A stretch of 39,802 nt of DNA from Bryobacterales bacterium (GTDB lineage: Bacteria > Acidobacteriota > Terriglobia > Bryobacterales > Bryobacteraceae), in the NCBI GenBank assembly GCA_026954325.1, contig JAIXKK010000099.1, positions 1 to 39,802 of the forward strand, read 5' to 3'. Of the stretch, positions 15,776-25,136 are shown one piece after another (within the stretch, counting starts at the first letter, position 1; the number at the start of each line of letters is the position of its first letter). A program made the translations under genes and the position numbers. Below the pieces are notes generated by a model. The model made no database searches, was not told the DNA's origin, and worked only from the letters and a program-made list of their open reading frames with translations.

Positions 15776-16405
15776 ATGAGGACGCTGCTCTTGTGCGCTC
15801 TGCTTGCCGCCTGTCCGGCGCCTCTCGCCGCGCAGAAGGATTTTCTCACCGCCGATGAAGCCGACCAGGTACGGGAAGTCCAGGAGCCGAATGAGCGACT
15901 CAAGCTCTACCTCAAGTTCGCCCGCCAGCGCATCGCCCTCGTCGAAAACTTCCTCTCCAAGGACAAAGCGGGCCGTTCGGCAATGATCCACGAAACGCTC
16001 GATGAATACAACAAGATCATCGAAGCCATCGACACCGTCTCCGACGATGCTCTTCGCCGCCACATCGACATCACCGAGGGCACTAAAGCCGTCGCCGGGG
16101 CCGAAAAAGAGATGCTCGCCAGGCTCCAGAGGATCCAGGCCAACAAGACCCGCGATTTCTCCCGATACGAGAACGCCCTCTCCAACGCCATCGAGAACAC
16201 TTCCGTCAGCGCGGAACTGGCCGAAACCGATGTCAAGGAGCGCGGCCACGACGTGGAAGCCAAGGATGCCCGCGAGAAAAAGGCCGCCGAAGCCATGATG
16301 ACCCCGGCGGAACTGGCCGCGAAGAAGGAGCAGGAAAAGAAGACCGCCGTGGAAGAGCCCAAGAAACGCAAGGCGCCCACGCTCAAGCGCAAGGGCGAGA
16401 AGTAA
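15776..16405 (+). CDS. Secreted, highly charged helical protein, function unknown
   Basis: A 209-residue protein with an N-terminal signal peptide (MRTLLLCALLAACPAPLAAQ). The mature part is almost entirely charged and helical, with likely coiled-coil stretches (DFLTADEADQVREVQEPNER, then LKLYLKFARQRIALVENFL), and ends in a lysine- and glutamate-rich tail (after residue 165). I do not recognise a named family. The tail could bind nucleic acid, peptidoglycan or other proteins, but that is only a guess. It lies 33 bases after the receptor hairpin and 31 bases before the ABC ATPase gene. Confidence 0.7.
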   Translation: MRTLLLCALLAACPAPLAAQKDFLTADEADQVREVQEPNERLKLYLKFARQRIALVENFLSKDKAGRSAMIHETLDEYNKIIEAIDTVSDDALRRHIDITEGTKAVAGAEKEMLARLQRIQANKTRDFSRYENALSNAIENTSVSAELAETDVKERGHDVEAKDAREKKAAEAMMTPAELAAKKEQEKKTAVEEPKKRKAPTLKRKGEK

Positions 16406-16436
16406 CATCACTCCCTCCTGAGTTACTCTGGTTCCA

Positions 16437-17234
16437 GTGCTGACAATCGAACCGCCATTACTCGAATTACGGAATATTACCGTCTCTCACGAAGGCCAGA
16501 TCGGCCTCGATCAATTGGACCTTACCATTCATGCGCGCGAACATGTTGCTCTCCTCGGACCCAATGGCAGCGGCAAGTCCACGCTCATTAAGACCCTCAC
16601 CAGGGATTGCTACCCGCTGTGGCGCCCCGATAACGTCGTCCGCATCTTCGGACGCGACACCTGGAACATCTTCGACCTGCGTCCCTTGTTCGGCATCGTC
16701 CACAATGACCTGCTGCAAAGCTACATCCGCTACCCCTACTCCGGCCGTGAAGTCATCCTCTCCGGATTTTTCTCGAGCGTCGGCATCTGGCCCAATCACG
16801 AGGTGACAGGCGAAATGCGCGAGCGCGCCGAGGAGATCCTCGAGCAACTCGAAATCGCCCATCTCGCCGCCCGTACCGTGAGCCACATGTCCACGGGAGA
16901 AAGCCGCCGCCTCCTCATCGGCCGCGCCCTCGTTCACCGCCCCAAGGCGCTCATCCTCGACGAACCCACGGCCAGCCTTGATATCCGCGCCACTCACGAA
17001 CTGATCGAGATCATGCGCAAAGTCGCCGCCCAGACCACCATCATCCTGGTCACCCACCACCTTTCGGACATCATCCCCGAGATCTCCCGCGTGGTTCTGC
17101 TGCGCAAAGGGAAAGTCTTCCTCGACGGCCCCAAGCGCGATGTGCTCTCGAGCGAAGCGCTCTCGTCCCTCTTCGAAATGCCCGTCGAGGTTTTGGAGCG
17201 CCGCGGCTTCTATCACCTCATCCAGGGTGATTGA
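16437..17234 (+). CDS. ABC transporter ATP-binding protein
   Basis: A 265-residue ATPase with Walker A GPNGSGKST at 41-49, a signature of the form STGES at about 152-156, Walker B ALILDEP at 171-177, and the H-loop histidine at 207. The overall pattern resembles the ModF/YlmA-like cytosolic ABC ATPases and iron or metal importers. The signature departs from the usual LSGGQ. No permease or binding protein gene lies next to it, so it works with components coded elsewhere, or outside transport. The start is GTG at 16437. It converges with the CocE-type gene across a six-base gap. Confidence 0.88.
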   Translation: MLTIEPPLLELRNITVSHEGQIGLDQLDLTIHAREHVALLGPNGSGKSTLIKTLTRDCYPLWRPDNVVRIFGRDTWNIFDLRPLFGIVHNDLLQSYIRYPYSGREVILSGFFSSVGIWPNHEVTGEMRERAEEILEQLEIAHLAARTVSHMSTGESRRLLIGRALVHRPKALILDEPTASLDIRATHELIEIMRKVAAQTTIILVTHHLSDIIPEISRVVLLRKGKVFLDGPKRDVLSSEALSSLFEMPVEVLERRGFYHLIQGD

Positions 17235-17240
17235 TCCGGT

Positions 17241-19049
17241 TTATTCCTCTACCTGAATCTCCACTCGCGAAGCATGGCGCGCGCCGCGGTAGACGCGGTG
17301 CGTCGCCTGGAGGAAATCGCTCTCCTTCGCATCGAAGATGTTCGCCGTGTAGCGCTGCGGGTTGCGGTCAATCAATGGAAACCATGTGCTCTGCACCTGC
17401 GCCATGATGCGGTGCCCCTTGAGAAACCGGTAATCCTGCGTGTGCAGATCGATGGTGAACTCCGTCACCCGCCCCGGAACCAGCGACTCGGGCCTTTCAA
17501 AACTATTGTGAAATCGTCCGCGAAACACATCGTTGGCCACCATCAACTGGTAGCCGCCCATCTTCGCATCGCCGGGAACCTTCTCCGGGTAGACATCGAT
17601 CAACTTCACTATCCAATCGGCGTCCGACCCCGTCGTCGACGCAAACAACCTCGCCGTAATCCGCCCGCTCAGGGTAAGATCGCTCCCAAGCGTCGAACTT
17701 TCCCAACTCAATACATCCGGACGCAGGTGCATGGGACGCTGATCGTCCGTCAGCCAAATCCCCCACGTCGATCCCGCGCCATACACCGGCAGAATCGGCC
17801 GTACGCGATAGGGAACCGGATGCATTGGATCAGAGACGAAGCTATCCGAAGCCTCACCCTCCTCCGCCGGCGCGTCAAAGGACAGCGTCGAGCCTTCCCG
17901 GAAATACAAACTCCGCATGGCGGTGTGCTCCTTCGGCGGCCACGCCCCATGCCGTACCCACTCGTTGGCCCCCGCGCGGAACGTGAGCGCCTCGGGCAGA
18001 TTCAGCTTTCCCCTGTCCTTCAACCAGTAGGCAAACCACGGCGCCAGAACACTCGTCCGGAAGTATTCCGCCGTATTCCCCCCGAACCGGATGTTCCCCA
18101 GTGAATCGCCTTTGCCGCTCATCCATCCACCGTGATTCCACGGGCCCACCGTCAGATAATTGATGCCGCGCGTGTCATACTTCTCCAGCGCCTCGTAAAT
18201 GGTCACCGGACCGTAGAAATCCTCCTGGTCCCACCAGCCCGCCACGTGCAGCGCCGGAACCTTCACCTCCTTGAGATAAGGGCTGGCCTTGCGCCGCCGC
18301 CAAAATGCATCGAAATTCGGATGCTCCACAAAGTCATTCCACGACGGGAAGCGCCCATGGAAGTATCTCCGGTTCGCATTGCCCAGAGGACCCAGTGACA
18401 GGTACCACTCGAACACATCGTACTTGTCGAACTCGAACGGCTTGTTCTCCTTGCCTGCCTCCAGGCTCGACACATACTCGAAGCCGTAGCTCAGGCGAAA
18501 CGCCCCGTTATGGTGGAAATCGTCGCCGAGATACATGTCATCGGGCGAAGCCTGGGGCGAAACGGCCTTCAGCGCCGGATGCGGATCGAGCATCGCCATC
18601 ACCGTCAACCACCCCGGATACGATACGCCCATCATCCCCGCGCGCCCGTTGTTGTCCGGAACGTTGTGCAGCAGCCATTCGACGGTATCGTAGGCATCGG
18701 TGGCCTCGTCGATTCCGCCGTTTGATGTCCGCGGCGGCCGGATCATCACGAATTGGCCTTCGGAAGCATACTTCCCGCGGATATCCTGGAATACCCAGAT
18801 GTAGCCGTCCTCCGCCAATTCCTTGTAACGATCGGCCAGCGCTTTCTGTTGCGCCTTGCAGTCATACGGCGTGCGCACCATCAGAAACGGCAGCCGCTCC
18901 CCGTGGTTCACCGGCGTGAGAATCTCCGTGTAAAGCCGCACTCCGTCGCGCATCGGGATCATCACCTCGCGCCGCTCGAAGCCGTCCGGCGCCGGGCGCG
19001 TATCCTGCGCCAGCAGCGCAGTGGCAAACAGAAGAATCAGCATTCTCAT
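17241..19049 (-). CDS. CocE/NonD-family (X-Pro dipeptidyl-peptidase-like) secreted hydrolase
   Basis: A 602-residue exported alpha/beta-hydrolase with a C-terminal jelly-roll domain. Signal peptide: MRMLILLFATALLAQ. The family opening EVMIPMRDGVRLYTEILTP lies at about 28-46. The nucleophile is S143 in GVSYPGW. The Asp and His fit VAGWWDQED and GPWNHGGW. The C-terminal half has the X-Pro dipeptidase/cocaine-esterase-type beta domain. Members split acyl or X-Pro peptide bonds. The upstream in-frame ATG at 19166 lies inside the DUF1835 gene, so I chose 19049, whose ATG overlaps the DUF1835 stop as ATGA. It is the last gene of the coupled minus-strand trio. Confidence 0.9.
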   Translation of the reverse strand: MRMLILLFATALLAQDTRPAPDGFERREVMIPMRDGVRLYTEILTPVNHGERLPFLMVRTPYDCKAQQKALADRYKELAEDGYIWVFQDIRGKYASEGQFVMIRPPRTSNGGIDEATDAYDTVEWLLHNVPDNNGRAGMMGVSYPGWLTVMAMLDPHPALKAVSPQASPDDMYLGDDFHHNGAFRLSYGFEYVSSLEAGKENKPFEFDKYDVFEWYLSLGPLGNANRRYFHGRFPSWNDFVEHPNFDAFWRRRKASPYLKEVKVPALHVAGWWDQEDFYGPVTIYEALEKYDTRGINYLTVGPWNHGGWMSGKGDSLGNIRFGGNTAEYFRTSVLAPWFAYWLKDRGKLNLPEALTFRAGANEWVRHGAWPPKEHTAMRSLYFREGSTLSFDAPAEEGEASDSFVSDPMHPVPYRVRPILPVYGAGSTWGIWLTDDQRPMHLRPDVLSWESSTLGSDLTLSGRITARLFASTTGSDADWIVKLIDVYPEKVPGDAKMGGYQLMVANDVFRGRFHNSFERPESLVPGRVTEFTIDLHTQDYRFLKGHRIMAQVQSTWFPLIDRNPQRYTANIFDAKESDFLQATHRVYRGARHASRVEIQVEE

Positions 19050-19975
19050 TGACCCGCGCGGGGCGCCAGGCGCCTGCGCTCCCCATCCCATCGCCATGCC
19101 GCATCCGCCCCCTGCAAGTGCACTCCTCCCAGCCACAGGTCGATTCCGCCGCGTTCGCGGATCCAATCCGCCTCTCCCCGCAGCAACCGCGCCCCCAGTT
19201 CCGTCAACTCATAGCCGTTTCTTTCTCTCGCCGCCGCGGGCTCGGTGGCCAGCCGCTCCAATCGCGAGTACACCGACGAGCCCCCCATGAACATCGGCTC
19301 TTCGAATTCGCAAAACGCCTGAAAGATCTCCTCCGGCTCCCGCTGCCCCGCCGCCAACGCCCGCAGGATCTGCTCCTCCGATCGCGACAGCCCGTTCCGC
19401 ACCGAAGGATACTCCTCGAAGAAGCGCTCGAAGTTCATCCGCAAATACGGCAAGGGCGCATTGCTCGCGCCCAACACCGCCGCCATATCCCGCGGGTCCG
19501 TTGAAGTGAATGCCCGCCACGCCCCGTGTGCCAACTCGAGTTGCGAGGGATGCACTTCCTTCCGCATCGGGAACACGCCTTCCAGCACTTCGCCCGGCAT
19601 CGCCCCCAGGTATCCTTCCGGATGAATCAGACTCAACCTTGCCGGCAGCGGAGGATTGCGGTAATACCAGTCGAGCACCTGCAACAACTGCAACTGATCG
19701 AACAGATTGTGTTCGAACCACAACACCACTTCGTCCTGCTCGCGGCTCTTGGCCAGCACGGCGTCCCGCCGCGCCAACTCCGCCCGCGCCTCTTCATAAG
19801 AAGCCCATCCGGACTCCGCCACAAACCGCGCCCGGATGTCCGAGAACTCCTCGATCGTCTCCGTCCCCGGCGCCGGCCCTTCGTGCAGAATGTCCCGCCA
19901 GGACAGATACTCACCGGGCAGGGAGGTCTCTTCAAACAACGCCACGACCGAATCACCGTTGGTGATGTGCAGCAT
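19046..19975 (-). CDS. DUF1835-domain protein
   Basis: A 309-residue protein that begins with the DUF1835 hallmark MLHITNGDSVVALFEE. The middle (EDEVVLWFEHNLFDQLQLL, with one residue different) is the second conserved block, and a C-terminal DUF3658-like region follows. Members occur widely but have no known biochemical role; the fold resembles nucleotide-binding sensors. ATG at 19975 lies inside the beta-propeller gene (23-base overlap), and the stop overlaps the CocE gene. An extended start at 20245 would read through the propeller gene in a low-quality frame and is rejected. Confidence 0.85.
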   Translation of the reverse strand: MLHITNGDSVVALFEETSLPGEYLSWRDILHEGPAPGTETIEEFSDIRARFVAESGWASYEEARAELARRDAVLAKSREQDEVVLWFEHNLFDQLQLLQVLDWYYRNPPLPARLSLIHPEGYLGAMPGEVLEGVFPMRKEVHPSQLELAHGAWRAFTSTDPRDMAAVLGASNAPLPYLRMNFERFFEEYPSVRNGLSRSEEQILRALAAGQREPEEIFQAFCEFEEPMFMGGSSVYSRLERLATEPAAARERNGYELTELGARLLRGEADWIRERGGIDLWLGGVHLQGADAAWRWDGERRRLAPRAGQ

Positions 19976-21671
19976 GAACCAGCCTTTCGATGACCCGGAT
20001 CTCCGTCTGCGTTTTTCCCGCGACATACGCGATGCGCCGGCCCGGGCCGTCCAGCCGCACCGCTCCCTGCTGGCGCAGGTTCCAATCGAGTTTCCGCGGC
20101 CCCGTCCCGTCGAGCGCGATCCGCCACAGAGCCGGCGGATCGCCCGGCGTGCCCGCCAGCAGCCATCGGCCGTCGCGCCCCCACTCGAGTCCGTTGATCG
20201 CGCCTCCACGCACGTTCGCCGCCTGGCGAGGTTCGCCTCCGTCAAGCGGCAACACCAACACGGCCTCCGCTCCCTCGCTTTGCATCGCGAAGGCCACCAG
20301 CCGCCCGTCGGCGGAGATCGTCAGATCGTGCAGTTTCGCCTTCGCCGGAGCGCGGTAGATCACCCGCGTCTCCCCGTCGGGCGGCCCCATGCGGATCACT
20401 CCTTCTTCCGGCTGGATGAAGCACACCGCCTCGCCCCCGCGCGTCCACACTCCCTCAAACCCGCGATACGTCTCCGCCGGCGTCAGCGCCACCGGCGTCA
20501 CCGCCGCGGTCTGCGTGTCGATCACATACAACCCGCGCTCCCCGTGGCGGTCACTGCCGCCCGCGAGAAACCGCTTCCCGTCCGGCGACCAGCACAGGTG
20601 ATCGAGCGAGGCCAGCTTGGGAGCAAGCACCGCCAATTTCCGCGTCTCCGTATCGTAGATGGCGATCACCACCGATTCCTGCCCGAAATTCTCATTCCCC
20701 GCCCGCGTCGGAAACGCCAGCCGCCTTCCATCCGGCGACCACGCCGGCGCTCCCTTCCCTTCCGCCACCGCCACTTCGCCCGATGGCGCGCCGTCAAGAG
20801 CGGCAATCCGCACTTGCGGCTCGCCGCTGCGCAGAGCGTAGTAGTAGTCGCCGCTATCCGTGAACCCGAGAGGAAGCGCCCGCCCAAGATCCTTTACGAG
20901 CAATTCCGGGCCGCCCCCGTTCATCGCCTGCCGCCACAGGTCCGTGGTCCCGGCGCGCGTGCTGAGAAACACGATCCCGCCGCCATCCGGCGTGAACAGC
21001 GGAAACACGTCGTTCACCTGCGATTTCATCGCAGGCATCTTCCTGCTCCCATCGGTGGCCAGCAGAAACAATCCGCGCGCGCCCTCGCCTTCCCGAAGCA
21101 GATCGTCATAGACCACCCACTTGCCGTCGGGCGAAAGATCCATCTTGTTCGGATAGACCCAGTCGAGCGATTGCAGCACCTTCACCGCTCCGTCCGCCGC
21201 CGACACCAGCGTGATCTGGCTGATGTTGTCATTGCGGAAGAACAGCGTCAGAATCCGTTTCCCGTCCGGCGTCCAGGAGCACGGCTGGACAAAACGCCGC
21301 TCCTCGTTGTGCTGCAATGTGCGCTGCCCCTGCCCGTCCGCGCCAATCACACGAAGATCATAAAACTTCCGCTGATTGAACCAGGCGTACGCGATCCACT
21401 TGCTGTCCCGTGAGACTACGGAAAAATACGCGAACTCACCGGGATGCGGTACGCTCCCGGTGAGCCTTCGCACCTCGCCGTTCCCAATCTCGCGCACCGC
21501 CAGATCGCCCGCCGCCGCATCCACAATCGTTAGGAATTTCCCGTCCCGTGATGGGCCGCCCAAATGGCTCGTCTGCCCGCCGTCCCACAGCCTTCGCGCC
21601 GGCGCCGACGCCGCTTCAGCGGGCACGAAAGCCGGCAGTAAGGAAGCAATGCAGGCGCGCCTTGAGAGCAC
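19953..21671 (-). CDS. Secreted PD40/TolB-like beta-propeller protein
   Basis: A 572-residue exported protein with a signal peptide (MLSRRACIASLLPAFVPAEA) followed by repeated WSPDG or SPDGKW blades, clearest at 'LSPDGKWVVYDDLL', 'APAWSPDGRRLAFPT', 'LCWSPDGKRFLAGG'. This is the PD40/TolB-type propeller used for protein or ligand binding. Unlike dipeptidyl-peptidase IV relatives it has no C-terminal hydrolase domain, and that function may be supplied by the CocE-type enzyme two genes downstream. It is the first gene of a trio joined by overlapping stops and starts. Confidence 0.85.
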   Translation of the reverse strand: MLSRRACIASLLPAFVPAEAASAPARRLWDGGQTSHLGGPSRDGKFLTIVDAAAGDLAVREIGNGEVRRLTGSVPHPGEFAYFSVVSRDSKWIAYAWFNQRKFYDLRVIGADGQGQRTLQHNEERRFVQPCSWTPDGKRILTLFFRNDNISQITLVSAADGAVKVLQSLDWVYPNKMDLSPDGKWVVYDDLLREGEGARGLFLLATDGSRKMPAMKSQVNDVFPLFTPDGGGIVFLSTRAGTTDLWRQAMNGGGPELLVKDLGRALPLGFTDSGDYYYALRSGEPQVRIAALDGAPSGEVAVAEGKGAPAWSPDGRRLAFPTRAGNENFGQESVVIAIYDTETRKLAVLAPKLASLDHLCWSPDGKRFLAGGSDRHGERGLYVIDTQTAAVTPVALTPAETYRGFEGVWTRGGEAVCFIQPEEGVIRMGPPDGETRVIYRAPAKAKLHDLTISADGRLVAFAMQSEGAEAVLVLPLDGGEPRQAANVRGGAINGLEWGRDGRWLLAGTPGDPPALWRIALDGTGPRKLDWNLRQQGAVRLDGPGRRIAYVAGKTQTEIRVIERLVHAAHHQR

Positions 21672-21704
21672 GTGGCTAGTCTACCATCGCCGCGCTTCGA
21701 GAAC

Positions 21705-22187
21705 CTACCGCCCCGCCTGCTGTTCCGCCAGCGGTCCGATAACCGGCAGCACCAGTTTCTCCCCGTTGTATGCCTTCCACATCAGGAATAGCCACAACAG
21801 GAAAATTGCAAACCACGCCGCCATCTCCACCAGCCCGATCATGATTTTCAGGATCCCTGGCAGGAAGATCATGAATATTCCCAGGCCAAAGAACACCACA
21901 AACAACCCGAGGGCGAAGAAGATCGCCTGGAAAGCGTGGAAACGCACCCGCGGGTTGGTGTTGTAGGGAGGCAGCACCAGGAACAGAATCCCGGTGATCA
22001 ACGTCAGCGAGTAGCACAGCGCCGACGCCATGTTCTCGGTCAAGCCGGCCGCTCCCGCGGTCGCCCCGGCGCTTCCCCCCGCCGGAGCCGTGCCTCCGGC
22101 CTGCGGAGGCGCGCTCCCTATGTTTGCTCCACACGCCGGGCAGAATCGGCCATCCACCTGCGCGCCACAATTAGGGCAAAATGCCAT
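21705..22187 (-). CDS. Zinc-ribbon membrane protein (DUF4870-like)
   Basis: A 160-residue protein. An N-terminal zinc ribbon with four cysteines (CPNCG at 4-8, CPACG at 16-20) is followed by a flexible Ala/Gly/Pro linker and three or four membrane helices (about 55-145), which include ALCYSLTLITGILFLVLPPY. The membrane part resembles the DUF4870 family, common next to a zinc-ribbon in Acidobacteriota. No function is established. Its promoter must lie in the 130 bases to the RNase R gene stop on the same strand. Confidence 0.8.
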   Translation of the reverse strand: MAFCPNCGAQVDGRFCPACGANIGSAPPQAGGTAPAGGSAGATAGAAGLTENMASALCYSLTLITGILFLVLPPYNTNPRVRFHAFQAIFFALGLFVVFFGLGIFMIFLPGILKIMIGLVEMAAWFAIFLLWLFLMWKAYNGEKLVLPVIGPLAEQQAGR

Positions 22188-22317
22188 GACTCCCTCCTTT
22201 TGATTCTCTCGTCTGTCAGCCGCCGCTTCCCGCCCGCGGCGGCCGGAAACAACCCGTCCAATCCCGACTATAGTAACAGGAGTAACAGATAACGGCGAGG
22301 TTCATCAGGATCGTCCA

Positions 22318-24615
22318 TCAGGACCGTTTCGCCCGCGCCTTTTTTCTCCGCGGCGCAGGCTCCAACAGAGAGAATTGGAGCTTTTTCTCCACGGCGTCCA
22401 CGCGGTCCAGAACCACCCTCACCTGATCCCCAATACTAAATTGCCGTTTCGACCGCTCTCCCACAATGTTCCGCGTGTTCTCGTGATATCCGAAGCGTTC
22501 TCCCGGCAGCGAATCAATCGGCACCAGCCCTTCCACGAACAGATTCTCCAGTTCCACAAAGAACCCGAACTTCGCCGTCTGAATGATCAACGCCGCGAAG
22601 TCCTCCCCGACGCGCCCGGCCATGAATTTCAGCTTCTTCCATTCCACCAGTTCGCGCTCCGCCTCGGCGGCGCGGCGCTCGGTAAAGGAGCAGTCATCGG
22701 CGATGGTCCGCAGTTCCGCATCCGCGAACGGAGCCTTCCGTCCGTCGAACCACGCGCTCAACACACGATGCACCATCAGGTCCGGATAGCGCCGGATGGG
22801 CGACGTGAAGTGCGTATACGTGGGCGCGGCCAGCGCGAAATGCCCGCTGTTCTTCTCGCTGTAGCGCGCCTGCTTCAGTGACCGCAGCATGAGGTAGCTC
22901 AGGATCCGCTCCTCCGGCTTCCCCTCGATCTTCGCCACCAGTTTCTGATACTGCCGTGATGTCACCTCGAGCCTCCGTTCATCCACCAGCAGCATATCCC
23001 TGTTGATCTTGCGCCCATCGCGCCCGCGGTCCGTCACATGGTGACGCCGTACGGGAATCGCTCCCACGCCCAGCGAATAGCCGAAATGCGCCGCAATCTG
23101 TTCGAAATCCGCCACTCGCTTGGCGTCCGGCGGCTCGTGGATGCGGTAGATGGAGGGCCACTCCATCCCTTCCAGATGCCCGGCCACCGCCTCGTTCGCC
23201 GCCAGCATGAACTCCTCGATCAGCCGGTGCGCCACGTTCCTCGGAGCCCGTGTCACCCCCGCCATCTCCCCGAATTCGTCGAACTCCACCAGCGGCTCCG
23301 GCAAGTCGAAATCGATCGACCCGCGCCGCACCCGCTTGCGGTTCAGAATTTCCGCCAGGTCCCGCATCGTCTCGAAGCGCTTTACCAATGGCGCATAGCG
23401 CTCCCGCTGCGCCGCGTCGCCTTCCAGCACCAGGTGGACGTTCGTATACGTCATCCGCTCCACGCCGCGGATGACGCCGCGCGTGAACTCCTGCCGCGCC
23501 ACGTTGCCCGCATTGTCGATCTCCAGCAGCGCCGAAAGAACCAGCCGGTCCACTTGCGGCTTCAACGAGCAGATCTCCGTGGAAAGCTCCAACGGCAGCA
23601 TCGGCACCGCGCGGTCCGGAAAATATACGCTCGTTCCCCGCATCGCCGCCTCATGATCAATCGGCGAGCCCGGACGCACGTAGTGGCTCACATCGGCAAT
23701 GTGCACTTGTAACGCCCAGTTCCCATTCGGCAGGCGGTCCACCCACACCGCATCGTCAAAGTCCCGCGCTGTCTCTCCGTCGATCGTTACGATGTCCAGT
23801 TCGCGGAAATCGCGCCGTCCTCGAATTTCTTCCTCGCTCACCCGCCGCGGCACGCTTCGCGTCGCCGCAATCACGTCATCCGGAAAACGATGCGGGATGT
23901 GGTGCTTGCGGATCATGATCTCGACGTCCACGCCGAAATCATCCGCGTGCCCCAGAACCTCGATCACCCGCCCCACCGCCGCCGCCTCCTCCGTCGGGAA
24001 CTCGAGAATCTGCGCCACCACGATCATGCCGTTCAAATCCCCGGCGCACTCCACCGCCACCGGTCGAGTCCCCACCCGGTCCGCCGCTTTCTGCTCCGGC
24101 GGCAGTTCCAATCCCTCCGGAATGAAGATCCATTGGCGGATGCGGTCATCATGTGGGATGACGAAGCACCCGTTGCGGCGCACCCGGAATTCGCCCACTA
24201 CATCGATGTGCGCCCGCTTCAGTACCCGTACGATTTCAGCCTCCGCCCGCCCCTGCGGCCCGATCCGCTGGATGCGCGCCAGCACCTTATCGCCGTGCAT
24301 CGCCTTGTCCGCTTCCCCCGGCGGCAGGAACAGGTCCCCGCTGATGCCTTCAATCGGCGGCTCCATCACGATGAACCCGTACCCGTCGCGGTGCGCCACC
24401 AACCGCCCCACCGCGTATTCGCGGTTCAGCCGCGTCAGCACGTAATGCCCCGCACGCGGCTGCACCAGTTCTCCGCGCTGTTCCAGGCGCTCCAGCGCCT
24501 CCTCCAGTTCCTCCCGCGTGGCGCCCTTGGCGCCCATCTCCCGCACCAGTTGTTTGAAGCCGGCGCGGGCATGCGGCAACCGCGCGATATGGTCTAAGAG
24601 GATGCTGTCATTCAT
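22318..24615 (-). CDS. rnr: Ribonuclease R (RNase II/VacB-family exoribonuclease)
   Basis: A 765-residue 3'-to-5' exoribonuclease with the full domain order: an N-terminal winged helix (about 1-65), cold-shock/OB domains (70-240), the RNB catalytic domain (about 265-590), and a C-terminal S1 domain (about 645-735) followed by a basic tail. The magnesium-binding loop ITIDGETARDFDDA type is seen at 277-289 as TIDGETARDFDDA, with D279, D285, D287 and D288. RNase R degrades structured RNA and takes part in tmRNA-linked decay and rRNA quality control. It is divergent from the adenosine-specific kinase gene across 38 bases. ATG at 24615. Confidence 0.95.
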   Translation of the reverse strand: MNDSILLDHIARLPHARAGFKQLVREMGAKGATREELEEALERLEQRGELVQPRAGHYVLTRLNREYAVGRLVAHRDGYGFIVMEPPIEGISGDLFLPPGEADKAMHGDKVLARIQRIGPQGRAEAEIVRVLKRAHIDVVGEFRVRRNGCFVIPHDDRIRQWIFIPEGLELPPEQKAADRVGTRPVAVECAGDLNGMIVVAQILEFPTEEAAAVGRVIEVLGHADDFGVDVEIMIRKHHIPHRFPDDVIAATRSVPRRVSEEEIRGRRDFRELDIVTIDGETARDFDDAVWVDRLPNGNWALQVHIADVSHYVRPGSPIDHEAAMRGTSVYFPDRAVPMLPLELSTEICSLKPQVDRLVLSALLEIDNAGNVARQEFTRGVIRGVERMTYTNVHLVLEGDAAQRERYAPLVKRFETMRDLAEILNRKRVRRGSIDFDLPEPLVEFDEFGEMAGVTRAPRNVAHRLIEEFMLAANEAVAGHLEGMEWPSIYRIHEPPDAKRVADFEQIAAHFGYSLGVGAIPVRRHHVTDRGRDGRKINRDMLLVDERRLEVTSRQYQKLVAKIEGKPEERILSYLMLRSLKQARYSEKNSGHFALAAPTYTHFTSPIRRYPDLMVHRVLSAWFDGRKAPFADAELRTIADDCSFTERRAAEAERELVEWKKLKFMAGRVGEDFAALIIQTAKFGFFVELENLFVEGLVPIDSLPGERFGYHENTRNIVGERSKRQFSIGDQVRVVLDRVDAVEKKLQFSLLEPAPRRKKARAKRS

Positions 24616-24653
24616 CGTGTCGAGGGGTGGGCTCTTCCTATATCCTAAAGCCT

Positions 24654-25136
24654 ATGGAGTTGAAAGCGGTTCGCCTGGAGATCCCTGCCGGCGCAAACAT
24701 CATTCTCGGTCAATCCCACTTCATCAAGACGGTGGAAGACCTCTATGAGGCCATCGTGAATACGGCCCCGCACATGAAATTCGGCATTGCCTTTAACGAA
24801 GCTTCGGGAGCCTGCCTCACGCGCGTCGAAGGCAATGACGAGGAGATGAAATCCTCCGCCGTCCAAAACGCCTCCGCCGTCGCCGCCGGGCATACCTTCG
24901 TCATCGTCATGAAGGACGGGTTCCCCATCAACATTCTTGGCCGCGTCAAAGACGTCCCCGAAGTGGTGGGCATCTTCTGCGCCACCGCCAATGCCGTGGA
25001 GGTGATCCTCGCGGAAACGGCCCAGGGCCGCGGCATCCTCGGCGTCATCGACGGCGAGCCGCCCAGGGGTGTCGAAGACGAATCCGGCCGCGAATGGCGC
25101 CACGGCCTCCTCAGAAAGATTGGATACAAACGATGA
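24654..25136 (+). CDS. Adenosine-specific kinase family protein
   Basis: A 160-residue protein matching the small adenosine-specific kinase family (formerly DUF355), known from archaea and bacteria. Conserved stretches are GQSHFIKTVEDLYEAIV, the GIAFNEASGACLTRVEGND block, and ANAVEVILAETAQGRGILGV. The family is proposed from structural work on an archaeal member to bind adenosine and phosphorylate it; activity in bacteria is not established here. I chose ATG at 24654, because an ATG at 24627 would only add nine unconserved codons. The stop overlaps the next start as ATGA. Confidence 0.85.
   Translation: MELKAVRLEIPAGANIILGQSHFIKTVEDLYEAIVNTAPHMKFGIAFNEASGACLTRVEGNDEEMKSSAVQNASAVAAGHTFVIVMKDGFPINILGRVKDVPEVVGIFCATANAVEVILAETAQGRGILGVIDGEPPRGVEDESGREWRHGLLRKIGYKR

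Noticed and set aside
19836..21413. A 525-residue plus-strand frame across the beta-propeller and DUF1835 genes.
   Set aside because: Very rich in arginine, proline and histidine, with no domain; the minus-strand genes have signal peptides, blades and overlaps in order.
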